Below, in pieces: positions 1 to 6,941 of a stretch of 44,371 nucleotides of DNA. The DNA comes from Pedobacter borealis DSM 19626 (GTDB lineage Bacteria > Bacteroidota > Bacteroidia > Sphingobacteriales > Sphingobacteriaceae), in contig NZ_JAUG01000030.1 in assembly GCF_000708285.2 (NCBI RefSeq), forward strand, positions 1 to 44,371. The letters are read 5' to 3'. Under the pieces are notes generated by a model. That model saw nothing but the letters and a program-made list of their open reading frames with translations, had not been told where the DNA came from and did not search any database. The position numbers and the translations under genes are program-made. How positions within the stretch are numbered: position 1 is the first letter of the stretch; the number at the start of each line of letters is the position of its first letter.

Positions 1-165
1 TTGTGGCGTTTTAATCAAGTTTTCTGTTAAGACGGTCGTCACCCTGAATTTATTTCAGGGTCTTTCACGCTAAAAAGATGCTGAAATAAATTCAGCAGGA
101 CGATAAAGCGGGATTAGGCGTAAATAAGATATAATTTTCAGCAAATAATTATCGAACTCAGGTTA
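1..165. mobile_element. Right part of a MITE-like repeat element (left end of window)
   Basis: Bases 1-138 are identical to 44234-44371. The copy continues to 165, where ATCGAACTCAGGTTA (151-165) is the exact reverse complement of 44205-44219. Overlaying the two ends gives a 194 bp element with 15 bp perfect terminal inverted repeats. The interior holds two palindromes built on CTGAAATAAATTCAG-like arms (about 44-107). No protein is encoded. The element runs straight into the truncated YihY gene. A non-autonomous transposable element is inferred; no clear target duplication is visible. Confidence 0.7.
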
Positions 166-712
166 TAACAGATATTTCGGCAAAACGGGCCTGCAAGCGA
201 TCACTAAAGGCATCGAGTACAGATGTAACCGCTAGCGAAACCAGCAGTACAAAACCTAAACTGATAATTACAGAAAACGATAGGAAACGGTTTTGCAACA
301 GCTTCACCCACCCTCTTTTCGGCTTCGGTTTTAAACCCCATATGGTATTAATAGAATCCTGAATATCGCCAAAAACGGTAGTTGGCCCAATTAATAGGGT
401 TATGATACCGATAATTAAAGCGATGGTACTTTTTCCATCCAAATAAGCATTCTTGATTAACTGCTGTAAGGAAACGGCCGATTCTCTACCTAAAAATCCC
501 TCAAGCTGGGCATAAACCTGTCCTTCGGCTATTTCTCTCCCTAAAAATATACCGCACAAAGAAATAATAACCACGAGCAGTGGCGCCATGGAAAACACCG
601 TATAATAGGCTAATGAGCCACTAAGTTTCGTTACTTTATGATCATTAAATCCTGTAAACGATGCTTTTAAAATGCCCCATATTCCTTTTAAAGTGATTTT
701 ATTCTTTGCCAT
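158..712 (-). pseudogene. YihY/BrkB-family inner membrane protein, C-terminally truncated
   Basis: The 184-residue product starts MAKNKITLKGIWG and matches the N-terminal part of the YihY/virulence factor BrkB family of polytopic inner-membrane proteins, whose function is poorly defined. Three membrane segments are visible at about residues 36-57, 93-115 and 142-166, along with the conserved SLAYYTVFSMAPLL region. Family members are usually about 280-320 residues with about six membrane segments, so the last third is missing. The reading frame enters the terminal inverted repeat of the left-end element, and the codons ACC TGA within that repeat end the protein. I read this as disruption by element insertion. 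A natural short form is possible but less likely. Confidence 0.75.
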
Positions 713-813
713 AACAAACGATTTAAGATGAAATGCTCTAAACTTAAACCGCTCATATTTTGAATTGTTTGTTAATTAATGAGGCGAATACAGGATGTAA
801 AGAAACCAAATGC

Positions 814-846
814 ACAAAAAAAAGCTCCGAATTTTTATCGGAGCTT
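814..846 (-). terminator. Rho-independent terminator of the alpha/beta hydrolase gene
   Basis: AAGCTCCGA (822-830) pairs with TCGGAGCTT (838-846) around a 7-base loop. On the minus strand the stem is followed by a run of eight U. It lies 28 bases past the stop of the gene at 874-2193. Confidence 0.8.
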
Positions 847-873
847 CATTCTTTATCGATTAGATAATTTGTA

Positions 874-2193
874 TTATTTGGCCTTAATCCATGAGGCAAT
901 ATCGTTAACTAAAGTTTCGGATACGCTTACCGCTGCTTGATACTGGGCCATTGTACCCTTTTCGGTTTGAGAACTTAGCAGGTGGTTTAAGTCTGGGTAA
1001 AATTTAAGCACCACATTTTTCTTTTTACTTAAGGCAGCATTCCATAAATCAAAATCTACTTTGCCCACCTGAAAATCATTACCGCCCTGCAATACGTATA
1101 TTTTCGGTTTCGAAAGGCTTTTTGCTACAGCAACCTGATTGTAGGTATTTAAATCTGTCCAATATTTTGCAGGCAGTCCTAAAATTAAAGAATCAGGCTT
1201 TATGGTAGTTCCCAACTGCGAAATTCTGCTTTTATCAATTTCCACGTAAGCATCTGCCAGTTGTTTTTTAAAGGCAGCTGTTGTATCGTTAACCTGATCG
1301 AACATATACTTATTCTGATCAACAATAATATCTGTTAGTTTTCTGGCAGGTGTTGCTGCCAAAATAATTCCTGCTAAATCAGGTGTAATGGTAGCCATTT
1401 TAGGTGCCAGCATTCCGCCTAAACTATGGCCGAATACATAAACAGCTTTAGGATTAGCGCCAACAACAGTTTTTGCGAGTGCAATAGCTGCAGTTGCATC
1501 ATCCAATACCTCTTCTTTTACTGTAAACGCTTTATTAAATTCATTAGGGTAGATTAAGGTCCGTTTTACATAACGAACAGAAGCAATGCCTTTGGAGGCT
1601 AAACCACCAGCCAAATCTTTAAAGGGTTTATTCGCACCAACTGTTTCATCCATATCTGCCGGACCAGAGCCATGTACAAAAACCACTATAGGGAAATTTT
1701 TGGCATTTTTTGGCGTGGTGATAATTGCTGCCAATTGTTTTCCTGCCGGACCAATATATACCGACTTTTCTTTATATAAACTGGTATCAACATAGGTTGG
1801 TTTTAAATAAGCGGCCGCTTTTCGAGATGGCGCGAGGAAGATTCCGACAATTTTCTGTTGTTTATTAAAACCTAAAATAAAGTTCTGATCACCGTTGGCA
1901 AATTTACCTTCTACCGTTACTGCGAAAAACTCGCCCTGAGCTTTACTTTGAACGGCATCTAACGATTCTGCCTTTCCATATTTTGTTCCAATATCTCCCC
2001 AAAGTTTCTTTAAACTTTCTTCCGTTAACTTCGTTTTTAAAGTATCATCAAAGAAAGCGTGGGCATCTTTAAATTTCTCTTCCTGCAACAGTTTAAAAAA
2101 GTCGTTTGCACCGTTGAACAGCTGGATCACATTTTGAGAAAATGCTGTAGTTGTAAATAATAAAGCAATTATAAATAAAAGGCTTTTTTTCAT
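874..2193 (-). CDS. Secreted alpha/beta hydrolase with N-terminal DUF3887 domain
   Basis: The 439-residue protein begins with a signal peptide (residues 1-19, cleavage near AFSQ). Residues about 22-120 resemble DUF3887, a small domain found before alpha/beta hydrolases. The catalytic part has the oxyanion-loop motif HGSGPAD (174-180), the nucleophile elbow GHSLGG with Ser257, a probable acid Asp373 and a probable His404 in DLNHLL. It should be a periplasmic or secreted serine esterase or peptidase-like hydrolase; the substrate cannot be told. It appears monocistronic, with its own terminator at 814-846. Confidence 0.85.
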   Translation of the reverse strand: MKKSLLFIIALLFTTTAFSQNVIQLFNGANDFFKLLQEEKFKDAHAFFDDTLKTKLTEESLKKLWGDIGTKYGKAESLDAVQSKAQGEFFAVTVEGKFANGDQNFILGFNKQQKIVGIFLAPSRKAAAYLKPTYVDTSLYKEKSVYIGPAGKQLAAIITTPKNAKNFPIVVFVHGSGPADMDETVGANKPFKDLAGGLASKGIASVRYVKRTLIYPNEFNKAFTVKEEVLDDATAAIALAKTVVGANPKAVYVFGHSLGGMLAPKMATITPDLAGIILAATPARKLTDIIVDQNKYMFDQVNDTTAAFKKQLADAYVEIDKSRISQLGTTIKPDSLILGLPAKYWTDLNTYNQVAVAKSLSKPKIYVLQGGNDFQVGKVDFDLWNAALSKKKNVVLKFYPDLNHLLSSQTEKGTMAQYQAAVSVSETLVNDIASWIKAK

Positions 2194-2349
2194 CCGTGTT
2201 TTGTTTTAATGGTAATGAGACTTCATGATTAATCCTTTTCTGGATCTAAAAAATCATGATGGTTCATGTATTGTGTTTGGTTGTTTACAATACCCAAAGT
2301 TAACAATATTTGGTTCTGAAAAGCCGCAACCTAAACTAGCCGTTTAGTT

Positions 2350-2727
2350 TTAACTAATTTTAACATTTGATGCCAGTTTCTTCCACAAAATGTATGGGAT
2401 AAACATAATTACCAGGGCAATAAGTGGCGGGATTAAAAGCGATATGCCATCGCCAACAAATGCCCTGGAGGCAAAGGCGCCAATAAAATTAATAGCAAAA
2501 CCTGCATAGGCCCATTCTTTAATGGTTTTAAATTTATTTTGAAGGATGGATGCCGCCCCAAGCAGTTTTGCAATGCCAACAATGATGAGCAGATACATCG
2601 GGTAACCGAGGTGTTTAAGCACTTCTTTCCCTGCTTCCTGTTGAGTAATTCCGCCAACGCCATCCATAATCATCATTAATGCAAAAATAATGGTGGCAAT
2701 CCAATACCATGTTTTTAGCTTCTTCAT
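2350..2727 (-). CDS. DoxX-like family membrane protein
   Basis: This 125-residue protein has four predicted membrane helices (about 8-25, 43-60, 72-88 and 95-115) and the pattern of the DoxX-like (DoxX_2) family, seen in IAKLLGAASIL and in WAYAGFAINFIGA. Such proteins sit in the inner membrane, often near redox or stress genes, without an agreed activity. Its start lies 2 bases past the stop of the upstream VOC gene, so it is the last gene of the minus-strand unit 3575-2350. That unit faces a GlxA-type regulator, which may control it. Confidence 0.85.
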   Translation of the reverse strand: MKKLKTWYWIATIIFALMMIMDGVGGITQQEAGKEVLKHLGYPMYLLIIVGIAKLLGAASILQNKFKTIKEWAYAGFAINFIGAFASRAFVGDGISLLIPPLIALVIMFIPYILWKKLASNVKIS

Positions 2728-2729
2728 AT

Positions 2730-3143
2730 TTATTTGTTTTTATCGTAGTTTATTAACCAGTTATTCCCAAAGCGATCTGTTAAATCGCCAAAAAGTGCTC
2801 CCCAAAATGTTTCCTGTAATGGATGCGAGGCCTTCCCTCCTGCTGAAAGTTTACGGTAAAAAGCCTGGGCCTCTTCTTCCGAATTACAATTCAGCATCAT
2901 AGCAATCGAATTTCCCTTAATTAATCCGCGTTCTTCTACCATATCTGTTGCCATAATCACCAAATCATCTTTAGCCAAAACAGCATGCATAATACTCCGC
3001 CTCATTATATTGGGCATTTTATCAACAATAACCGATCCTCCAATGGTTTCGAGGGTCAATTCTCCCCCCAAACAATCCTGATAAAAAGTCATTGCTTCAC
3101 GGCAGTTGCCGTTAAAAGTGAGATATGAATTTATACTTGCCAA
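2730..3143 (-). CDS. VOC-family protein, PhnB-like
   Basis: The 137-residue protein follows the PhnB / 3-demethylubiquinone methyltransferase-like branch of the vicinal oxygen chelate fold. It opens with INSYLTFNGNCREAMTFYQDCLGG and ends with WGALFGDLTDRFGNNWLI, the two typical half-motifs of that branch. Many members are annotated as glyoxalase or bleomycin-resistance-like without proven activity. It is cytosolic and sits between the GyrI-like gene (7 bases upstream) and the DoxX gene (2 bases downstream), which indicates co-transcription. Confidence 0.88.
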   Translation of the reverse strand: MASINSYLTFNGNCREAMTFYQDCLGGELTLETIGGSVIVDKMPNIMRRSIMHAVLAKDDLVIMATDMVEERGLIKGNSIAMMLNCNSEEEAQAFYRKLSAGGKASHPLQETFWGALFGDLTDRFGNNWLINYDKNK

Positions 3144-3149
3144 TTGATT

Positions 3150-3575
3150 TTATTTTTTGATGCCTACCATTAAGCGCACATCGGTTTCATTAATATACAT
3201 TTCAAGGCAATAGCCGTTTGGGTCGATGTTAGGCTGTTTGAGCAATTTTTCAAAGGTCTTCCCAATCTGGCTAACATCTTTCATAAAATCGGGAATCAAT
3301 TCACTAATAAATGTTCCTTTCTTTATGGTAAAGGCTTCGACATCAAATTTCTCAGCCTCGCCAGCTGTTATTTCTTCGACGGCAGCCTTATAAATGATCT
3401 CCCGTTTTTCGTTAGGCCTGCTTATTCCAAAATACCTGCGTTGCTTATCAAGTGGAAACAGGGCATGAAGTTTTTGATGTGCCGCTAAAACTCCGTTTGG
3501 GAAAGATTCGGCAGTAATACACATTACCTTAATATCCTCATTTAAAATATACTCTTCCATTGTCATTATCGGCAT
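3150..3575 (-). CDS. GyrI-like small-molecule-binding domain protein
   Basis: The product is up to 141 residues. A second ATG at 3566 (MTMEEYIL) is an equally plausible start. The pattern ITAESFPNGVLAAHQKLHALFP, followed by YFGISRP and a later EKFDVEAFTIKKGTFISELIPDF, resembles the GyrI-like / effector-binding (SOUL-like) fold. There is no DNA-binding domain, so it is more likely a stand-alone binding protein than a regulator. It is the first gene of the unit with VOC and DoxX and is divergent from the GlxA-type regulator at 3705. The family assignment is moderate. Confidence 0.6.
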   Translation of the reverse strand: MPIMTMEEYILNEDIKVMCITAESFPNGVLAAHQKLHALFPLDKQRRYFGISRPNEKREIIYKAAVEEITAGEAEKFDVEAFTIKKGTFISELIPDFMKDVSQIGKTFEKLLKQPNIDPNGYCLEMYINETDVRLMVGIKK

Positions 3576-3613
3576 TACCGCTTTAAAGATTCAACTGTAA
3601 ACGATTAACAACA

Positions 3614-3621
3614 CAAACATA
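3614..3621 (-). promoter_or_regulatory. Candidate -7 box for the GyrI-VOC-DoxX unit
   Basis: On the minus strand the bases read TATGTTTG, a full match to the Bacteroidota -7 consensus TAnnTTTG. They lie 38 bases before the ATG at 3575. A convincing -33 box is not visible. Confidence 0.4.
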
Positions 3622-3669
3622 CGGGCAGAAATTAACAAGCTAAATATGTGGAAACGACAATTGCGGGGG

Positions 3670-3700
3670 TTGTTTACGACAAATAACCTCGTTATATTTG
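3670..3700 (+). promoter_or_regulatory. Candidate promoter of the GlxA-type regulator, possibly leaderless
   Basis: TTG at 3670-3672 and TATATTTG at 3693-3700 are 20 bases apart and fit the Bacteroidota -33/-7 pattern. The -7 box ends only 4 bases before the ATG at 3705. Transcription would then begin at about the start codon, giving a leaderless or nearly leaderless mRNA. Confidence 0.5.
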
Positions 3701-3704
3701 AATT

Positions 3705-4691
3705 ATGAAACATGTATCTATCTTAATTCCAGAGACTGCCGTGATTGAAGCCATTGCAGATCCCCGCTATCTATTTACCGCTGTTAACGAGTTTTTACAG
3801 GCATCGGGCAAACTCCCGCTTTTTAAAGTTGAGCTTATAGGGATGACGAAAGAGGTGAGGTTGAACAATAGCCTTTTTTCGGTGCATGCTGATAAGTTGT
3901 TGCATGAGGTTGAGCATACCGATCTTATATTTGTACCAGCCATTAGCGGCAATATAGGTTATGCGATGGAAGCTAACCAGGATCTACTACCCTGGATTAT
4001 AAAACATCATGCTAAAGGTGCAGAAGTAGCTTCGCTCTGCATGGGTGCTTTTTTACTGGCTGCAACCGGCTTGTTAGATGGACGGAAATGTTCTACGCAT
4101 TGGCTTTTTGCCAACCAGTTTAGAGAGATGTTTCCTGAAGTAGAGCTGGTTGATGGTAGTATTATTACCGATGCACAGGGTTTATATTCTAGCGGTGGTG
4201 CAAACTCTTACTGGAACTTGCTTTTATACCTGGTTGAAAAACATACAGATAGGGATACCGCCATTTTAGCGGCAAAATACTTCGCTATTGATATCGACCG
4301 CGAGAGTCAGCTGGCTTTTATGATGTTTCAAGGACAGAAGGGGCATGAAGATGCAAAAATCAAAAAGGCGCAGGAATTTATTGATGGCAATTACCAGGAT
4401 CGGATTACGGTAGATCAACTGGCCGATATGCTGGCATTGGGTAGAAGAAGTTTTGAGCGGAGATTTAAAAGTGCAACCAAAAATACAGTAATCGAATACA
4501 TTCAAAGGGTTAAAATTGAGGCTGCCAAGCGAAGTTTCGAATCGAGCAGAAAAAACATAACTGAGGTGATGTTTGATGTAGGTTATACAGACACAAAATC
4601 GTTTAGAGATGTTTTCAAAAAAATTACAGGTTTAACACCGATTGAGTACCGGAACAAATACCATAAAGCCGTATCTGTTTTGCAGGTTTAA
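3705..4691 (+). CDS. GlxA-family transcriptional regulator (DJ-1/PfpI + AraC)
   Basis: The 328-residue protein has an N-terminal DJ-1/PfpI-like domain (about 1-190) with the nucleophile-elbow motif ASLCMGAFLLAATGLLDG, followed by the typical THW and SSGGANSYW segments. A C-terminal AraC DNA-binding domain (about 220-320) carries two helix-turn-helix units: ITVDQLADMLALGRRSFERRF and the closing VGYTDTKSFRDVFKKITGLTP. It should be a cytosolic ligand-sensing activator. It is divergent from the GyrI-VOC-DoxX unit, with 129 bases between starts, so control of that unit is likely. This is inference from position. Confidence 0.9.
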   Translation: MKHVSILIPETAVIEAIADPRYLFTAVNEFLQASGKLPLFKVELIGMTKEVRLNNSLFSVHADKLLHEVEHTDLIFVPAISGNIGYAMEANQDLLPWIIKHHAKGAEVASLCMGAFLLAATGLLDGRKCSTHWLFANQFREMFPEVELVDGSIITDAQGLYSSGGANSYWNLLLYLVEKHTDRDTAILAAKYFAIDIDRESQLAFMMFQGQKGHEDAKIKKAQEFIDGNYQDRITVDQLADMLALGRRSFERRFKSATKNTVIEYIQRVKIEAAKRSFESSRKNITEVMFDVGYTDTKSFRDVFKKITGLTPIEYRNKYHKAVSVLQV

Positions 4692-4738
4692 CTCATTTAT
4701 AGAAAAAAAATAAGCTGCACACAATATATTTTATTTAC

Positions 4739-4811
4739 AGCGTTTATGTATGTGAGAGCGTTAATTTAGATGACGGGGATACTGCCTAAGGGTGGAATCC
4801 CCGTTTCTTTT
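4739..4811 (+). ncRNA. Repeated hairpin element, copy 1: candidate small RNA
   Basis: This 73-base stretch is nearly identical to 6816-6886. The first 35 bases (AGCGTTTATG through TTTAGATGA) differ at one position. Then follows a stem, ACGGGGAT pairing with ATCCCCGT, and a T-rich tail. In the other copy the C-G pair is a T-A pair, so pairing is kept by a double change. It sits 47 bases after the GlxA-type gene and could also act as its terminator. I do not recognise a known RNA family. Confidence 0.5.
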
Positions 4812-4902
4812 TTGTTTGTCATTCTGAGGGATAATTAATTGTATAAAAATCAATATAAATGACACAGAAGCTTTTTTTTTGCAGTGGTAGGCTGCGAAGA
4901 AT

Positions 4903-4997
4903 CGTCATTACGAGAAGGCTCTTTCAGCCGACGAAGCAATCTTACAACGATCGCTACCAGCGTGCGCATTAAGATTGCTTCGTTTCTCGCAATGACG
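4903..4997. repeat. REP-like palindromic intergenic repeat
   Basis: The outer arms CGTCATTACGAG (4903-4914) and CTCGCAATGACG (4986-4997) are near-perfect inverted repeats. Inner arms GAAGCAATCTTA and TAAGATTGCTTC pair as well. The same design recurs at 22156-22277, so this is a dispersed element. Open frames across it are artefacts. Confidence 0.8.
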
Positions 4998-5027
4998 ACC
5001 ATCCTATTGGAGTCTGTCAATGGTAGC

Positions 5028-5190
5028 GGAGCGCAGCGAAATGGAGAAATCTGCCTAGATAGATCTCTCCATTTCGCTGCGCTCCAGGAGATGACGATGC
5101 TTTTTATTGAAAGTCTATCAATGGTAGTAGTCGAAGGATCTCTTGAACAGATTTCTCCGTTCCGCTTCACTTCAGTCGAAATGAAGGTAA
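5028..5190. repeat. Second palindromic repeat cluster between glxA-type gene and LiaF-like gene
   Basis: Bases 5028-5047 and 5066-5085 form a perfect 20 bp inverted repeat around an 18-base loop (arms begin GGAGCGCAGCGAAATGG). A further stretch to 5190 contains the AGTCGAAGGATCTCTTG motif typical of Bacteroidota dispersed repeats. Together with 4739-4997 this fills the 606-base gene-free interval 4692-5297. I see no protein gene there. Confidence 0.75.
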
Positions 5191-5235
5191 AGTAGCTAAA
5201 TAATCTATCATGCATTTTAGACACATTTGTTTCAA

Positions 5236-5275
5236 ATAAAAAAAGGGGCATTGTTAAAAAATGTCCCTTTTTAAG
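5236..5275. terminator. Terminator downstream of the LiaF-like gene
   Basis: An AAAAGGGGCATT-type arm pairs with AATGTCCCTTTT around a short loop, with A-rich and T-rich flanks on both sides. The hairpin can therefore work in either direction. It lies about 25 bases past the stop of the minus-strand gene at 5298. Confidence 0.7.
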
Positions 5276-5297
5276 ATATATGATGGAGTTAAGAATT

Positions 5298-5687
5298 TTA
5301 GTTTTCTTTATCAGTAAAATCAACTGGTTTCTTTTCAAAATACTGATCGAAGTTTTGCACTTTTTTAGGTTTTAGAATTACATACAATCCTAATCCGATT
5401 AGTATTAAAGCTGTACTGATTCTTGACAGATCGAAATCAAAAATAGTGATCGCTTTAAGGGTGAATAAACCACCTATTATAGTTAAGGCTAACCAACTGC
5501 TGCCCTGGAAGTTTTTGCGGTAACCTATCCACAAACCTACGCCTAACATGATGGTGTGCCATTTCAATATCCAGTATGGAACATCTATACCAGAGTTTCT
5601 TAACAAGAACACTGAACCGATTGCTATGATTAAAACACCTAAACCAAATTGTTTATCTGCGTGATTTTTTTTGATTAAATTTTCCAT
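5298..5687 (-). CDS. LiaF-like transmembrane domain protein (DUF5668-like)
   Basis: The 129-residue protein has four hydrophobic segments (about 14-30, 40-56, 64-80 and 90-106), with GLGVLIIAIGSVFLLRNSGI near the start and ALILIGLGLYVILKPKK at the end. This is the pattern of the LiaF transmembrane domain family. In Bacteroidota such proteins are often near envelope-stress sensors, but no sensor is next to it here. The cytoplasmic tail is charged. It appears monocistronic; the exact role is unknown. Confidence 0.75.
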   Translation of the reverse strand: MENLIKKNHADKQFGLGVLIIAIGSVFLLRNSGIDVPYWILKWHTIMLGVGLWIGYRKNFQGSSWLALTIIGGLFTLKAITIFDFDLSRISTALILIGLGLYVILKPKKVQNFDQYFEKKPVDFTDKEN

Positions 5688-5707
5688 GACTGTTTGTTTT
5701 TATGATT

Positions 5708-5715
5708 CAAATGTA
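5708..5715 (-). promoter_or_regulatory. Candidate -7 box of the LiaF-like gene
   Basis: The minus strand reads TACATTTG, a full match to TAnnTTTG, 21 bases before the ATG at 5687. No clear -33 box was found at the expected distance. Confidence 0.35.
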
Positions 5716-6047
5716 TCACGAATACCAATGCCGGGGAATGGCTTTTCCCTCAGTTGCGATGTTTTATCGGTGAGTGAAATAAAACTGTCGGTAAAAAAAT
5801 TATGAGAATTTAAGGGAAGGGGGATTTATCGGTGAAAATGTCAGTTTTGCTGCGTAAACACTAAGAAGACGGAATTAAAACTTAATTTTCTTAGCTCCTT
5901 AATGTTAAAAATTTGGATCACCATGAAGAAGTTAAGATAATTAAGAGAAATGATCTCAATTCTTAAGATTGTGTCATCATTCCTGCTAGCAATGACGAAA
6001 TGAGGGGCACAAATAAACCAATGACTAATAAACCAGTGAACCAGCTA
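5716..6047. other. Gene-free interval with degenerate repeat fragments
   Basis: I see no supported gene here. The stretch around 5970-5999 (GTCATCATTCCTGCTAGCAATGACG) is a fragment of the dispersed CGTCATTGC-type repeats. The interval lies between the start of the LiaF-like gene and the end of rpiA. Confidence 0.5.
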
Positions 6048-6737
6048 TCATTCGAAAATGATAATATCAGTTCCTTCGCTCATAATTACTTTTGACGTGA
6101 CGTTAATGAATAATCCATGAGCCAATAATCCGTTAATCTGGTTCAGGTTAGCAGATAGTTTTGCAGGATCATCAATGAGGCCAAAATCGGCGTCGATAAT
6201 CAGGTTACCATTGTCGGTAATAAATGTTTTGTTAGCTACAGACCTTAATATACCCTTTCCACCAAGCTTATTAATCTGATCGAAAACATATTGATAGGCC
6301 AATGGAATTACCTCAACAGGAACAGTAAAAGCACCCAATTTTTTAACTTTTTTAGAAGCATCGGTAATGATAATGGCATTTCTACTCAGTGAGGCAATTA
6401 TCTTTTCTCTAAACAATGCCCCGCCTCCGCCTTTAATCAGATCGAGTGATTCTGTAAATTCGTCGGCTCCATCGATACTGATATCAATTTTGCTTAAATG
6501 CCCGAGATCAAGAATTTCGATGCCCAGAGATTTTGCGAGTTCTTCTGTTCGGATGGAACTTGCAGCAGCTTTTATCTTTAGCCCATCTTTTACACGTTTA
6601 CCTAATTCTTTAATGGCAAAAGTCGTGGTAGATCCCGTACCTAAACCTACTACATCACCATCATTAACAAATTTTACTGCAGCCACGGCAGCCGTCAGTT
6701 TTTCTGCATCTTGTTGAGTTTTATCTATAGTAGCCAT
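6048..6737 (-). CDS. rpiA: Ribose-5-phosphate isomerase A
   Basis: The 229-residue product is the full family length. It shows the RpiA signatures VGLGTGSTTTFAIKEL (phosphate-binding loop, about residues 30-45), SIDGADE (catalytic Asp/Glu region) and KGGGGALFREKI with the catalytic Glu. The enzyme interconverts ribose 5-phosphate and ribulose 5-phosphate in the cytosolic pentose phosphate pathway. It stands alone: the next minus-strand gene upstream ends 204 bases away, beyond a hairpin terminator and the second candidate RNA copy. Confidence 0.97.
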   Translation of the reverse strand: MATIDKTQQDAEKLTAAVAAVKFVNDGDVVGLGTGSTTTFAIKELGKRVKDGLKIKAAASSIRTEELAKSLGIEILDLGHLSKIDISIDGADEFTESLDLIKGGGGALFREKIIASLSRNAIIITDASKKVKKLGAFTVPVEVIPLAYQYVFDQINKLGGKGILRSVANKTFITDNGNLIIDADFGLIDDPAKLSANLNQINGLLAHGLFINVTSKVIMSEGTDIIIFE

Positions 6738-6815
6738 AAAGTAAAAATAGGTTTAAATGATAAACATCGCAAAAACGAAAAAAAATTCACTACTGATGCA
6801 ATAAATCGTTTTTAT

Positions 6816-6886
6816 AGCGTTTATGTATATGAGAGCGTTAATTTAGATGATGGGGATTCTGCAATAGTGGAATCCCCATTTCTTTT
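6816..6886 (+). ncRNA. Repeated hairpin element, copy 2: candidate small RNA
   Basis: This is the second copy of the element at 4739-4811, with the same 5' half and the stem ATGGGGAT/ATCCCCAT followed by a T-rich tail. Here it is on the plus strand between two minus-strand genes, so it cannot be the terminator of an upstream plus-strand gene. That favours an independent transcript or a mobile repeat. The loop is two bases shorter than in copy 1. Confidence 0.5.
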
Positions 6887-6895
6887 ATAACAAAA

Positions 6896-6923
6896 AAACG
6901 GTTGGTATTTCTACCAACCGTTT
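6896..6923. terminator. Perfect 12 bp hairpin, bidirectional terminator
   Basis: AAACGGTTGGTA (6896-6907) pairs perfectly with TACCAACCGTTT (6912-6923) around a 4-base loop. It lies 19 bases past the stop of the cytochrome c/beta-propeller gene and is flanked by A/T runs. Confidence 0.8.
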
Positions 6924-6941
6924 CCTAACAATTAAACTCAC

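Noticed and set aside
4903..5085. CRISPR array
   Set aside because: The repeats are palindromic and irregularly spaced, without uniform spacers or cas genes.
4850..5338. Open frames of 162 and 103 codons over the repeat cluster
   Set aside because: They translate palindromic repeats on both strands, have no family resemblance, and one overlaps the LiaF-like gene and its terminator.
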